A stretch of DNA of 64,000 nt from Streptomyces formicae (lineage in GTDB: Bacteria; Actinomycetota; Actinomycetes; Streptomycetales; Streptomycetaceae), in contig NZ_CP071872.1 of the NCBI RefSeq assembly GCF_022647665.1, positions 5,704,001-5,768,000 of the forward strand, given 5' to 3'. The notes beneath the pieces were generated by a model, which was given only the letters and a program-made list of their open reading frames with translations, had not been told where the DNA came from and did not search any database. Made by a program: the position numbers and the translations under genes. This document shows positions 48,560-57,983 of the stretch, piece after piece. Position 1 is the stretch's first letter. Each line of letters begins with the position of its first letter.

Positions 48560-50098
48560 TTGACCACGCTTTCCGGCACCGGGGCGAATCCGCTCCGTGA
48601 CGCCGCGGACCGACGGCTCCCGCGTATCGCGGGGCCGTCGGGCCTGGTCATCTTCGGCGTCACGGGCGATTTGTCCCGTAAGAAGTTGATGCCCGCCGTC
48701 TACGACCTCGCCAACCGCGGACTGCTGCCGCCCGGCTTCTCGCTCGTCGGCTTCGCCCGCCGCGAGTGGCACGACGAGGACTTCGCCCAAGTGGTCCACG
48801 ACGCGGTGAAGCAGCACGCCCGCACCCCCTTCCGCGAGGAGGTCTGGCAGCAGCTGATCCAGGGGATGCGGTTCGTCCAGGGCGACTTCGACGACGACGA
48901 GGCGTTCGAGAACCTGAAGAAGACGATCGCGGAGCTCGACCAGGAGCAGGGGACGGGCGGCAACTTCGCCTTCTACCTGTCCGTGCCGCCGAAGTTCTTC
49001 CCCAAGGTCGTCAAACAGCTCAAGAAGCACGGGCTCGCCGACCAGAAGGACGGCTCGTGGCGGCGCGCCGTCATCGAGAAGCCCTTCGGCCACGACCTGG
49101 TGTCGGCCATGGAGCTCAACCAGGTGGTCCACGAGGTCTTCCCAGCCGACGCGGTCTTCCGCATCGACCACTACCTCGGCAAGGAGACCGTCCAGAACAT
49201 CCTGGCGCTCCGCTTCGCCAACACCCTCTTCGAGCCGATCTGGAACCGGTCGTACGTCGACCATGTCCAGATCACCATGGCCGAGGACATCGGCATCGGC
49301 GGCCGCGCCGGCTACTACGACGGCATCGGCGCCGCCCGCGACGTCATCCAGAACCACCTGCTCCAGCTGCTCGCGCTCACCGCGATGGAGGAGCCCGCCT
49401 CCTTCGACGCGGACGCGCTGGCGGCGGAGAAGACCAAGGTGCTGGGTGCGGTCAAGCTCCCGAAGGACCTGGCCAAGAGCACCGTGCGCGCGCAGTACAC
49501 GGGCGCCTGGCAGGGCGGCGAGAGGGTCATCGGCTACCTCCAGGAAGACGGCATCGACCCCAAGTCGAAGACCGACACCTTCGCGGCGGTCAAGCTGGAG
49601 ATCGACAACCGCCGCTGGGCGGGCGTGCCGTTCTACCTCCGCACGGGCAAGCGGCTCGGCCGCCGGGTCACCGAGATCGCCGTCGTCTTCCAGCGCGCCC
49701 CGCACTCGCCCTTCGACCGCACGGCCACCGAGGAGCTGGGGCAGAACGCCCTGGTGATCCGGGTGCAGCCGGACGAGGGCGTGACGATGCGGTTCGGCTC
49801 GAAGGTGCCGGGCACGTCGATGGAGGTGCGGGACGTCTCCATGGACTTCGCGTACGGCGAGTCCTTCACGGAGTCCAGCCCCGAGGCGTACGAGCGGCTG
49901 ATCCTGGACGTCCTGCTCGGCGACTCCAACCTCTTCCCGAGGCTGGCGGAGGTCGAGCTGTCCTGGAAGATCCTCGACCCGATAGAGGAGTTCTGGGACC
50001 GGCACGGCAAGCCCGCGCAGTATCCGGCCGGGACCTGGGGTCCGGCCGAGGCGGACGAAATGCTCGCACGAGACGGACGGAGCTGGCGTCGGCCATGA
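48560..50098 (+). CDS. zwf: Glucose-6-phosphate 1-dehydrogenase
   Basis: A 512-residue NADP-linked enzyme of the oxidative pentose phosphate pathway. LVIFGVTGDLSRKKLMPAVY is the coenzyme loop and FRIDHYLGKETVQNILALRF is the active-site signature with the catalytic histidine. The start is TTG at 48560, 5 bases after tal, with GGAGGG upstream. Its stop overlaps opcA as ATGA; OpcA is its assembly partner. Confidence 0.97.
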   Translation: MTTLSGTGANPLRDAADRRLPRIAGPSGLVIFGVTGDLSRKKLMPAVYDLANRGLLPPGFSLVGFARREWHDEDFAQVVHDAVKQHARTPFREEVWQQLIQGMRFVQGDFDDDEAFENLKKTIAELDQEQGTGGNFAFYLSVPPKFFPKVVKQLKKHGLADQKDGSWRRAVIEKPFGHDLVSAMELNQVVHEVFPADAVFRIDHYLGKETVQNILALRFANTLFEPIWNRSYVDHVQITMAEDIGIGGRAGYYDGIGAARDVIQNHLLQLLALTAMEEPASFDADALAAEKTKVLGAVKLPKDLAKSTVRAQYTGAWQGGERVIGYLQEDGIDPKSKTDTFAAVKLEIDNRRWAGVPFYLRTGKRLGRRVTEIAVVFQRAPHSPFDRTATEELGQNALVIRVQPDEGVTMRFGSKVPGTSMEVRDVSMDFAYGESFTESSPEAYERLILDVLLGDSNLFPRLAEVELSWKILDPIEEFWDRHGKPAQYPAGTWGPAEADEMLARDGRSWRRP

Positions 50099-51117
50099 AG
50101 ATCGACCTCACGGACACCACCTCCAGCAAGATCAACAAGGCGCTGGTGCAGGGCCGGCGGGCGATCGGCACACCGGCCGTCGGCATGGTCCTCACCCTCG
50201 TCATCGTCACGGACGAGGAGAACGCCTACGACGCGCTGAAGGCGGCCAACGACGCGTCGCGCGAGCACCCCTCGCGCACGCTCGTCGTCATCAAGCGCGT
50301 CTCGCGCTCGCCGCGGGACCGGGCGAAGGCGCGTCTCGACGCGGAGGTGCGGGTCGGCGCGGACGCCGGTACGGGCGAGACGGTCGTGCTCCGGCTGTAC
50401 GGCGAGGTCATCGACCACGCCCAGTCCGTGGTGCTGCCGCTGCTGCTGCCCGACGCGCCGGTCGTGGCGTGGTGGCCGGTGAACGCGCCGGTCGACCCGG
50501 CGTCCGACCCGCTGGGCGCGCTGGCCCAGCGCCGGGTGACCGACACCTACGCCTGCGAGCAGCCGATCGCGGAGCTGACCGGGCGCGCCGACGCATACAC
50601 CCCGGGCGACACGGATCTGGCCTGGACGCGGATCACTCCCTGGCGTTCGATGCTGGCGGCGGCGCTGGACCAGGCGCCGGTCGAGGTCACGGGGGCGGAG
50701 GTCACGGGCGAGGAGTTCAACCCGAGCTGCGAGCTGCTCGCCATGTGGCTCGCGGACCGGCTGAAGGTGCCGGTCAAGCGCTCGGTGTCGACCGGACCCG
50801 GACTCACGGCCGTACGGCTGGAGACGAAGGGCGGCCCGATCGTCCTCGGCCGGGCGGACGGCTCGGTGGCGACGCTCTCCATCCAGGGCCAGCCCGACCG
50901 TGCGGTGGCGCTGAAGCGCCGGGACACGGCCGAGCTGATCGCGGAGGAGCTGCGGCGCCTCGACCCCGACGACACGTACGCCTCGGCGCTGCGGTACGGG
51001 GTGGACCGGCTCAACGACGAGTCGGCCGAGGCCGCCGGGGCGGCTGCGGGCTCCGCGCCCGCCGCGGTGAAGGCCCCGGCCAAGAAGGCCGCGGCCAAGA
51101 AGGCGGCGGCCAAGTGA
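50095..51117 (+). CDS. opcA: Glucose-6-phosphate dehydrogenase assembly protein OpcA
   Basis: A 340-residue partner needed for G6PDH activity in cyanobacteria and actinobacteria. MKIDLTDTTSSKINKALVQG, PVVAWWPVNAPVDPASDPLG and TYTPGDTDLAWTRITPWR-like ADAYTPGDTDLAWTRITPWR are family blocks. Unusually the last 20 residues form an Ala/Lys repeat (PAKKAAAKKAAAK), like histone H1-type tails. It overlaps zwf and pgl by 4 bases each, so all three are coupled. Confidence 0.95.
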   Translation: MKIDLTDTTSSKINKALVQGRRAIGTPAVGMVLTLVIVTDEENAYDALKAANDASREHPSRTLVVIKRVSRSPRDRAKARLDAEVRVGADAGTGETVVLRLYGEVIDHAQSVVLPLLLPDAPVVAWWPVNAPVDPASDPLGALAQRRVTDTYACEQPIAELTGRADAYTPGDTDLAWTRITPWRSMLAAALDQAPVEVTGAEVTGEEFNPSCELLAMWLADRLKVPVKRSVSTGPGLTAVRLETKGGPIVLGRADGSVATLSIQGQPDRAVALKRRDTAELIAEELRRLDPDDTYASALRYGVDRLNDESAEAAGAAAGSAPAAVKAPAKKAAAKKAAAK

Positions 51118-51896
51118 GCGCTCCCCAACTCGTCGTCCACCGCGACAAGGAGCTGATGGCGCAGGCCGCGGCGGCCCGGTTGATCACGAAGATCGTGGAC
51201 TCCCAGGCCGCGCGCGGCTCCGCGTCGGTGGTCCTCACCGGCGGGCGCAACGGCAACGGTCTGCTGGCCGCGCTCGCCGCCGCGCCCGCGCGGGACGCGA
51301 TCGACTGGTCACGGCTCGATGTGTGGTGGGGCGACGAGCGATTCCTGCCCGAGGACGACCCGGAGCGCAATGTCACCCAGGCCCGGGCGGCCCTGCTGGA
51401 CTCGGTCCCGCTGGACCCGTCCCGGGTGCACGCGATGCCGGGGTCCGACGGTCCGAACGGCAACGACGCGGAAGCCGCTGCCGCCGCCTACGCGGCGGAA
51501 CTGGCCGCGGCGGCGGGGCCCGAGGACCATGGCGACGTGCCCACGTTCGACGTCCTGATGCTCGGTGTCGGCCCGGACACGCATGTCGCCTCGCTCTTCC
51601 CCGAGCTGCCGGGCGTCCGCGAGACCGAGCGCACGGTCGTCGGGGTGCACGGTGCCCCGAAGCCCCCGCCGACCCGGATCTCGCTGACGCTGCCGGCGAT
51701 CCGCGCGGCCCGCGAGGTCTGGCTCCTGGCGGCGGGCGAGGACAAGGCGAACGCGGCGGCGATCGCGCTCTCGGGCGCGGGGGAGATCCAGGCGCCGGCG
51801 GCCGGCGCGTACGGCCGCTCGCGCACGCTCTGGCTCCTCGACGCGGCGGCGGCGTCCCAGCTCCCCCGGAGCCTGTACCCTCCGGCGTCTCCCTGA
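51114..51896 (+). CDS. pgl: 6-phosphogluconolactonase
   Basis: A 260-residue NagB-fold hydrolase that opens 6-phosphoglucono-lactone. VVLTGGRNGNGLLAAL is the sugar-phosphate loop, LDVWWGDERFLPEDDPERN the family signature, and LMLGVGPDTHVASLFPE holds the catalytic region (usual GEDGHTASLFP; here D-T-H). GTG 51114 overlaps the opcA stop (GTGA). Last gene of the cluster, followed by a terminator. Confidence 0.94.
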   Translation: MSAPQLVVHRDKELMAQAAAARLITKIVDSQAARGSASVVLTGGRNGNGLLAALAAAPARDAIDWSRLDVWWGDERFLPEDDPERNVTQARAALLDSVPLDPSRVHAMPGSDGPNGNDAEAAAAAYAAELAAAAGPEDHGDVPTFDVLMLGVGPDTHVASLFPELPGVRETERTVVGVHGAPKPPPTRISLTLPAIRAAREVWLLAAGEDKANAAAIALSGAGEIQAPAAGAYGRSRTLWLLDAAAASQLPRSLYPPASP

Positions 51897-51922
51897 GCCC
51901 TCGGGCTCACCCGCCCACCAGC

Positions 51923-51964
51923 CCGACGGCCCGGCGCCCCACCTGGGCGGCACCGGGCCGTCGG
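51923..51964. terminator. Bidirectional terminator after pgl
   Basis: CCGACGGCCCGG (51923-51934) and CCGGGCCGTCGG (51953-51964) form a perfect 12-bp stem; an inner CGCCC/GGGCG stem and outer CCAGC/GCTGG pairs extend it. It lies between convergent genes. Confidence 0.8.
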
Positions 51965-51982
51965 ACGGGCTGGATTTCCCCG

Positions 51983-53509
51983 TCACGGGGAGGGGCGGGG
52001 GTGAGGGCGCGATGGGGAGTGGTCCAGGAACGGCTCCAGAAGGCCCGGGACCGCACGGGACGCGAAGTCCAGCACCTCGTGCCGGTCCGCGTCGTAGACC
52101 GAGTACGCCCCGTCCCCCGCCGCCGTCGTCGCGGTCAGCGTGAGAACGCCCGCCCGGCGCTGGAACCAGGACTGCTTGAGCGTCCAGCCGATCACCCCGC
52201 CGCGCTGGAGCGCGACCGTCCTGCGCCGGACCGTCCCGGACCGGGCGAGCAGGTAGTCGCCGGCTGTCGCATGCCCCAGACTCCGGTACGCGTCGAGCGC
52301 GAGGAGCACCGCGAGCGGGAGGAACACCACCGCGCATGCCGCCGCGACGTACAGCAGGACCTCGGTGAGCAGGAGGCCCAGCAGGGTGAGGGCCACCGGC
52401 GGCAGGAGCGCCGCGGACAGTGCCCAGCGCAGCCGGCGTGAGCGGGCGGCGCGCGGGTGCGGGGTGAGCGGGGCGCTCGTCGGGGCGTCGGCCTCGCGCA
52501 GCACGAGCGCGGCCACCTCGTCGGCGACGTCCCGTGGTGCGGGCGGCAGCAGCGTCTTGAGGTCGGCGGCCTGCCGGTCGTTCTCGTTCCGCGCCAGGCC
52601 GGTCGCGACCGCGTCCACCCGGGCGGCCCCGAACAGCCGTACCCCGAGCGGCTCGACGAGCTCGACGCCGCGCAGGCGCCGCTCCTCGATGGATATCGAG
52701 CGGGACGTGAGGAGCCCGCGGCGGACCCTCAAGGTCCCGCCGGGCTCGCGCTCCAACCGGTAGTCGAACCACATCTCGACCCAGAGGCCCAGTGCGCCCA
52801 GGACCCCGGCCACCAGGGCGGCGGCGGCCAGGATGACGACGATCCACACGACCGGGGTGTCCCGGAAGACGCCGGCCACCCAGTCGATGACCTTTCCCTG
52901 CGCGCCGAACCACTGGCTGACCTGCATCACCGCACCGGCCGCTGCGCCGCCCAGCAGCGGAGCGACGAACGACACCGGCGCGTACCGGATCCAGGCCGGG
53001 TCGAGGACGGCCAGCGCGCCGTCCCTCCGATGGCCCGGGGCCGGGTCGTCGGAGACCCGGGAGAGCAGCTCGCGACGCAGCCGCTCGCCCTCCGCCGTGC
53101 TCACCGGGTCGAGCTCCAGCGTCGAATCGCCGCCGGTGTGCTCGCCGGTGCCGATCCGCACCTTGACCAGGCCGAGTATCCGCAGGAGCAGGTTGGCGGT
53201 GAGGTCGACGGTGCGGATGCGCTCGCGCGCCAGCGAGCGGCGTTTGACCAGCAGCAGCCCGGTGTGGAGCTCGACGCGCTCCGGCCCGATCCGGTAGCGC
53301 GTACGCCGCCAGCGGACGTAGTCGGCGCCGACGCCTGCCGCGACGAGCAGGACGGAGCCCGCGGCCACCCAGGCGAGCGCCTGCCACCAGGGCATGCCGC
53401 CGGCCAGTCCGAGCAAGGTCGGCAGGGCGGCGCCGCCCGCGACCCCGGTCATGACGGCGGCCGTGACGAGGACCGTGCGCCGGTCGAGCCTCAGCCAGCC
53501 GTCGCTCAT
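51983..53509 (-). CDS. bPH2-domain membrane protein (YdbT-like)
   Basis: A 508-residue membrane protein with three bacterial PH-like modules, each following a membrane-helix pair: near residues 60-140 (YRIGPERVELHTGLLLVKRR), 250-330 (EPGGTLRVRRGLLTSRSISI) and 420-500 (YLLARSGTVRRRTVALQRGG). This matches B. subtilis YdbT, which works with YdbS in resistance to secreted antimicrobial compounds. ATG 53509 overlaps the stop of the partner gene (ATGA). Confidence 0.85.
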   Translation of the reverse strand: MSDGWLRLDRRTVLVTAAVMTGVAGGAALPTLLGLAGGMPWWQALAWVAAGSVLLVAAGVGADYVRWRRTRYRIGPERVELHTGLLLVKRRSLARERIRTVDLTANLLLRILGLVKVRIGTGEHTGGDSTLELDPVSTAEGERLRRELLSRVSDDPAPGHRRDGALAVLDPAWIRYAPVSFVAPLLGGAAAGAVMQVSQWFGAQGKVIDWVAGVFRDTPVVWIVVILAAAALVAGVLGALGLWVEMWFDYRLEREPGGTLRVRRGLLTSRSISIEERRLRGVELVEPLGVRLFGAARVDAVATGLARNENDRQAADLKTLLPPAPRDVADEVAALVLREADAPTSAPLTPHPRAARSRRLRWALSAALLPPVALTLLGLLLTEVLLYVAAACAVVFLPLAVLLALDAYRSLGHATAGDYLLARSGTVRRRTVALQRGGVIGWTLKQSWFQRRAGVLTLTATTAAGDGAYSVYDADRHEVLDFASRAVPGLLEPFLDHSPSRPHPRPSP

Positions 53510-54006
53510 GTGGCGTCCCCGGGCGTCGCCTGGGTGATCCGGGTCAGCTGCCTGGCCAGCTCCGCCGCCAGCTCGTGGTCCAGGCCCTCGATCCTGATGG
53601 CGCCCTTGGACGAGGCCGTGGTGACGGTGACGGTGGCGAGCCGGAACGCCTGCTCCAGCGGGCCGCGCACGGTGTCCACGGTCTGGATCCGGGACATCGG
53701 GGCGATGCGCCACTCCTGCCAGAGCGCGCCGGTGCGGACGTACACCGCTTCGTCCGTGACCTCCCAGCGGTGCACCCGGTACCACCAGAAGGGGAAGAAG
53801 ACCGTGCAGGCCAGGCCGGCGACGGCGACGATGCCCGCGGCGCCCAGCAGCCAGGCCCTTGCGGGCCCGATGAGGGCGCCGAGGACGCCGAGCACCAGCA
53901 CCGGCACCGCGGTCGTCACCAGCCACTGGGCGCGCCACCAGCCGACGGCCCGCTCGTTCACCCTGTTGTTCGGCGGTCTCAGCCGCACGGTCCCCTCCCC
54001 CGTCAT
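53506..54006 (-). CDS. bPH2-domain membrane protein (YdbS-like)
   Basis: A 166-residue protein with two N-terminal membrane helices (WLVTTAVPVLVLGVLGALIG and LLGAAGIVAVAGLACTVFF) and one bacterial PH domain (YRVHRWEVTDEAVYVRTGAL, MSRIQTVDTVRGPLEQAFRL). It is the short partner of the YdbT-like protein encoded next with a 4-base overlap. ATG 54006 lies 4 bases after the pgi stop, so the pair is co-transcribed with pgi. Confidence 0.87.
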   Translation of the reverse strand: MTGEGTVRLRPPNNRVNERAVGWWRAQWLVTTAVPVLVLGVLGALIGPARAWLLGAAGIVAVAGLACTVFFPFWWYRVHRWEVTDEAVYVRTGALWQEWRIAPMSRIQTVDTVRGPLEQAFRLATVTVTTASSKGAIRIEGLDHELAAELARQLTRITQATPGDAT

Positions 54007-54010
54007 CGGT

Positions 54011-55714
54011 TCAGCGGCCGCGTAGCGTCCGGTACGCGGCCACGAGCGCGGCGGTCGAACTGTCGAGCTCCTCGCCCCCCGTGCCCTCGGTCAGTACGGG
54101 CTCGATCCGCTTGGCCAGGACCTTGCCCAGCTCGACGCCCCACTGGTCGAAGGAGTCGATGTTCCACACGGCGCCCTGGACGAACACCTTGTGCTCGTAC
54201 AGCGCGATCAGCTGGCCCAGCACGGAGGGGGTCAGCTCCTTCGCGAGGATCGTGGTCGTCGGGTGGTTGCCCACGAACGTCTTGTGCGGGACGAGCTCCT
54301 CCGCGACGCCCTCCTCCCGTACTTCGTCGGGGGTCTTACCGAAGGCCAGCGCCTGGGTCTGGGCGAAGAAGTTGGCCATCAGCAGGTCGTGCTGGGCGAC
54401 CAGTCCGGGCTGCAGGCCCGGGACGGGCTGTGCGAAGCCGATGAAGTCGGCGGGGATGATCTTCGTGCCCTGGTGGATCAACTGGTAGTACGCGTGCTGT
54501 CCGTTGGTGCCGGGCGTGCCCCAGACGACGGGCCCGGTCTGCCAGTCGACCCGGTTGCCGTCGCGGTCGACGGACTTGCCGTTGGACTCCATGTCCAGCT
54601 GCTGGAGATAGGCCGTGAACTTGCTCAGGTAGTGCGAGTACGGAAGCACCGCGTGCGACTGGGCGTCGAAGAAGCCGCCGTACCAGACGCCGAGGAGACC
54701 GAGCAGCAGCGGCGCGTTCTCCTCCGGCGGAGCGGTGCGGAAGTGCTCGTCGACGAGGTGGAAGCCGTCGAGCATCTCGCGGAAGCGGTCCGGGCCGATG
54801 GCGATCATCAGCGAGAGCCCGATGGCCGAGTCGTACGAGTACCGCCCGCCGACCCAGTCCCAGAACTCGAACATGTTGGCGGTGTCGATGCCGAACTCGT
54901 CGACCTTCTCGGCATTGGTCGACAGCGCCACGAAGTGCTTGGCGACGGCCTCCTGGCCGGCCTTCAGCTCGTCGAGCAGCCACGTGCGGGCGGAGGTCGC
55001 GTTGGTGATGGTCTCGATGGTGGTGAAGGTCTTGGACGCGATGATGAACAGCGTCTCGGCCGCGTCCAGGTCGCGGACCGCCTCGTGCAGATCGGCCCCG
55101 TCCACGTTCGACACGAAACGGAACGTCAGATCCCGTGCGGTGTAGGAGCGCAGCACCTCGTAGGCCATGGCGGGGCCGAGGTCGGAGCCGCCGATGCCGA
55201 TGTTCACGACGTTCTTGATGGGCTTTCCGGTGTGGCCGGTCCAGCTGCCCGAACGGATCCGCTCCGAGAACGCGCCCATCTTGCCGAGCACGGCGTGCAC
55301 CGCCGGGACCACGTTCTCGCCGTCGACGTCGATGACGGCATCACGGGGGGCGCGCAGCGCGGTGTGCAGCACGGCCCGCTTCTCGGTGATGTTGATCTTC
55401 TCGCCGCGGAACATGGCGTCCCGCAGCCCGGCGACGTCGGTGGCCGCGGCGAGCTCGCGCAGCAGCGCCAGTGTCTCGTCGGTCACCAGGTGCTTGGAGT
55501 AGTCGAGGTGGAGGTCGCCGACCTGGAGGGTGAACCGGCTGCCGCGGTCGGCGTCGGCGGCGAACAGCTCCCGCAGATGTGTGTCGGCCAGCTGCTCACG
55601 GTGCTTGCCGAGAGCGGCCCATTCGGGCATCCGGTTGAGCCGGGTACGTCCCACCCGTCGCCCACCACCACCCTTGTTCGGAGCGCTTCGCGCATACCCT
55701 TCGTTTGCGTTCAT
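54011..55714 (-). CDS. pgi: Glucose-6-phosphate isomerase
   Basis: A 567-residue isomerase joining glycolysis and the pentose phosphate pathway. VVNIGIGGSDLGPAMAYEVL and the catalytic glutamate/histidine signature regions (VWGTPGTNGQHAYYQLIHQG, PHKTFVGNHPTTTILAKEL) are present, as is FDQWGVELGKVLAKRI. ATG 55714 is preferred, but several starts are open (55723, 55771). Between the start and RTRLNRMPEWAALGKH there are about 18 Gly/Arg-rich residues that I do not expect from other Streptomyces Pgi proteins. Confidence 0.94.
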   Translation of the reverse strand: MNANEGYARSAPNKGGGGRRVGRTRLNRMPEWAALGKHREQLADTHLRELFAADADRGSRFTLQVGDLHLDYSKHLVTDETLALLRELAAATDVAGLRDAMFRGEKINITEKRAVLHTALRAPRDAVIDVDGENVVPAVHAVLGKMGAFSERIRSGSWTGHTGKPIKNVVNIGIGGSDLGPAMAYEVLRSYTARDLTFRFVSNVDGADLHEAVRDLDAAETLFIIASKTFTTIETITNATSARTWLLDELKAGQEAVAKHFVALSTNAEKVDEFGIDTANMFEFWDWVGGRYSYDSAIGLSLMIAIGPDRFREMLDGFHLVDEHFRTAPPEENAPLLLGLLGVWYGGFFDAQSHAVLPYSHYLSKFTAYLQQLDMESNGKSVDRDGNRVDWQTGPVVWGTPGTNGQHAYYQLIHQGTKIIPADFIGFAQPVPGLQPGLVAQHDLLMANFFAQTQALAFGKTPDEVREEGVAEELVPHKTFVGNHPTTTILAKELTPSVLGQLIALYEHKVFVQGAVWNIDSFDQWGVELGKVLAKRIEPVLTEGTGGEELDSSTAALVAAYRTLRGR

Positions 55715-55772
55715 TCTGGACATCAGCCCACTTCTTCTCGTACCTGCCTGCGTGCCCCGCTGCTCCACCAAC

Positions 55773-57020
55773 CTAATTGATCTGGGGGGTCAGTGACGCG
55801 ACGGCGAGGGTGAACAGTCCCGCCGCCACCAGCGCGGGGGTGTTCAGTCCCCAGGCGGCCGCCGCCGCGCCGCCCAGCAGGGCCCCGAGCGGGGCCCCGG
55901 CGACCGCGAGCGCCCGGAAGGCGGAGCTGATGCGGCCCAGCATCCCGTCGGGGCTGCGCTCCTGCATCAGCGTCACCTGATTGGCGTTCCACACCAGCCC
56001 CATGAAACCGAACAGCGCCATCGCCGCGACCGTCGCCCACGGCTCGCGGACCGTCCCCATGGCGACGAGGCAGCCGGTCTGCACACACCCGGCCAGGAAC
56101 ACGCTGCGTATCCGGCCTGTCCGCTCGGCGAGCCGCCGGGCGAGGATGCCTCCGGCGACGGCGCCCGCGCCGTACGCCGTGACGGCCGCGGCATAGCCGC
56201 CGTTGCCGGCGTCCAGCCAGCCGGTGACGTGCAGGACGAGGGTGGCGATGAGGGCGCCCATGCCGATGTTGCAGAGGGTGGTTGCAGTGCACAGCGACCG
56301 CAGTGCCCGGTCGCGCCACAGGGCCCGGATGCCCTCGGCGATCTCCGCCCGCAGAGTGGACCCGGCCTTGCGGGGCCGCCGCTCGGGCCCCGCCGACGGC
56401 AGTGAGGCCACCAGCAGCGCCGCCAGCACATAGGTCGCCGCGTCCGCCGCGTACGGCACGGCCGCGCCCGCGACGAGCAGCACGGGCACGAGCGGGCCCG
56501 CCAGGAAGGTGCCGGCCAGCTGCTGTCCGGTCTGGAGCCGGGCGTTGGCGCTGCCGAGCGACTCGGCGGGCACCAGGGACGGCAGGAGAGCTGTCGCGGC
56601 GTTGTCGAAGACGGTCTGGAGCGTGGTGAGCGCGAAGGCCACGGCCATCAGCAGCGCGACCGAGGCGTGGCCCAGCGCGACGGCGAGGGCGAACGCGGCC
56701 ATCAGCGCACCCCGCACCAGGTCGACGGCCCACATCGCCCGCCGCTGGTCGACCCGGTCGGCCACCGCCCCGCCCAGCAGCCCGAAGAGCAGCCAGGGCA
56801 GATAGCCGCAGGCGGTCACCGAGGCGATGAGCAGCGGATCAGCGGTGAGCGACGCGGCGAGCAGCGGCATGGCGGCCGTGCGCAGCGAGTCGCCGAGCTT
56901 CGACACGACCGCCGCCGCCCACAGCCGCCCGAATCCGCCCCGCCAGACGGGTGTTGTCGATGCGGTGCCCACCGCCTCCGCTGCTGCCACGGCGTCCCCC
57001 TCCGGTCGTCGATCGCCCAC
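55773..57020 (-). CDS. MFS exporter (EntS/MFS_3-like)
   Basis: A 415-residue, about 12-helix drug- or siderophore-type exporter. FGRLWAAAVVSKLGDSLRTA is helix 1, LLGGAVADRVDQRRAMWAVD the loop 2-3 motif, and WNANQVTLMQERSPDGMLGR the loop 10-11 motif that the MFS protein at 18810 seems to lack. GTG 57020 is the start. The substrate is unknown. It precedes pgi by about 58 bases. Confidence 0.88.
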   Translation of the reverse strand: MGDRRPEGDAVAAAEAVGTASTTPVWRGGFGRLWAAAVVSKLGDSLRTAAMPLLAASLTADPLLIASVTACGYLPWLLFGLLGGAVADRVDQRRAMWAVDLVRGALMAAFALAVALGHASVALLMAVAFALTTLQTVFDNAATALLPSLVPAESLGSANARLQTGQQLAGTFLAGPLVPVLLVAGAAVPYAADAATYVLAALLVASLPSAGPERRPRKAGSTLRAEIAEGIRALWRDRALRSLCTATTLCNIGMGALIATLVLHVTGWLDAGNGGYAAAVTAYGAGAVAGGILARRLAERTGRIRSVFLAGCVQTGCLVAMGTVREPWATVAAMALFGFMGLVWNANQVTLMQERSPDGMLGRISSAFRALAVAGAPLGALLGGAAAAAWGLNTPALVAAGLFTLAVASLTPQIN

Positions 57021-57098
57021 CGCCCACGACCGTAGAGGACACCACTGACAACACCGCGGGGCCCGGGGCCTGATCCGAACGACAGGCCCTGACCGGGA

Positions 57099-57881
57099 TC
57101 AGTGTCCGCCGCGGTGCAGCCGCCCCTCGTAGCGGGCTTCGAGCACGGCGTTGCGGTCGTACCCGCCGGGCACGTTGGCGGAGATGTACACGGGGGGTTC
57201 GTGGCCCTCGGCGATGAGCAGGGCCACGGCCTCGGCGACGGCCATCTGGACGAGGAGCGAGGAGGTGAGCGTGGAGACCCCGCACAAGGCGCCGCCGTGG
57301 GGCAGCGGGAGGAGGGCGTCGCCGGTCGGCGCGCAGTTGTCGAGCACGGCGTCGGCGAGGTCCGCGAGCCGCTTGCCGCTGCCGTGCAGTGCGGGCACGG
57401 AGTTGGTGTGCTCCAGCGAGGTGAGGGCGATCAGCTGGTGGCCGGCGCTCTTCACATGGAGCGCCATGTCGACGATCGAGTTGTTGACGCCCGAGTTGGA
57501 GATGATCACGAACACGTCCTGGGGCCGCGGGGTGGCCAGGGCGTAGAGCCGTGCCGCCAGCCCGGGCGAGCGCTCCAGCAGCGGGTCGTCGAGGACCGAG
57601 CGGTCCTCACCGCCGCGGAGCACGAGGTCGGCGAGGGAGATGCGGCTGGTCGGGACGAGCCCTCCGGCCCGCCCCGCGATCTCCAGCGCGGCGGCCTGCG
57701 AGTGACCGGTGCCGAAGGCGTGGACGACGCCGTCCGCGGCGACGCAGTCGGCGACGATCCGGGCAGCCGCCGCGACCGAGTCCTTGTTGGCTGCGACCGC
57801 CCGCTCGAAGGCCAGGCGTCCCTGCTCGACGAAGAGGTCGGCGCCGAGCTGCGCGTGCGGGCTGTGCTGCGACTGAGGCAT
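57099..57881 (-). CDS. SIS domain sugar-phosphate-binding protein (UPF0309 type)
   Basis: A 260-residue single-SIS protein. VVHAFGTGHSQAAALEIAGR is the phosphosugar loop, VFVIISNSGVNNSIVDMAL and LIALTSLEHTNSVPALHGSG the second half. Proteins of this type bind or isomerise amino-sugar phosphates, but the reaction is unknown. ATG 57881 follows GGGAG. It is followed upstream by a sugar kinase in the same direction, with AT-rich operator-like repeats between. Confidence 0.85.
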   Translation of the reverse strand: MPQSQHSPHAQLGADLFVEQGRLAFERAVAANKDSVAAAARIVADCVAADGVVHAFGTGHSQAAALEIAGRAGGLVPTSRISLADLVLRGGEDRSVLDDPLLERSPGLAARLYALATPRPQDVFVIISNSGVNNSIVDMALHVKSAGHQLIALTSLEHTNSVPALHGSGKRLADLADAVLDNCAPTGDALLPLPHGGALCGVSTLTSSLLVQMAVAEAVALLIAEGHEPPVYISANVPGGYDRNAVLEARYEGRLHRGGH

Positions 57882-57933
57882 GGAGGAGCTCCCAAGGGTC
57901 ACCGACGACGGGCCGACTGCTCATTTGAATTGA

Positions 57934-57972
57934 TGATTCATATAGACCAGCAACTCGCGGCTCAATGAATCA
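57934..57972. promoter_or_regulatory. Inverted repeat between the kinase and SIS genes
   Basis: TGATTCAT (57934-57941) and ATGAATCA (57965-57972) are exact inverted copies 23 bases apart in an AT-rich island that is rare in this genome. The first is part of the palindrome ATGATTCAT. Confidence 0.5.
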
Positions 57973-57983
57973 GTCGCGGCGGC

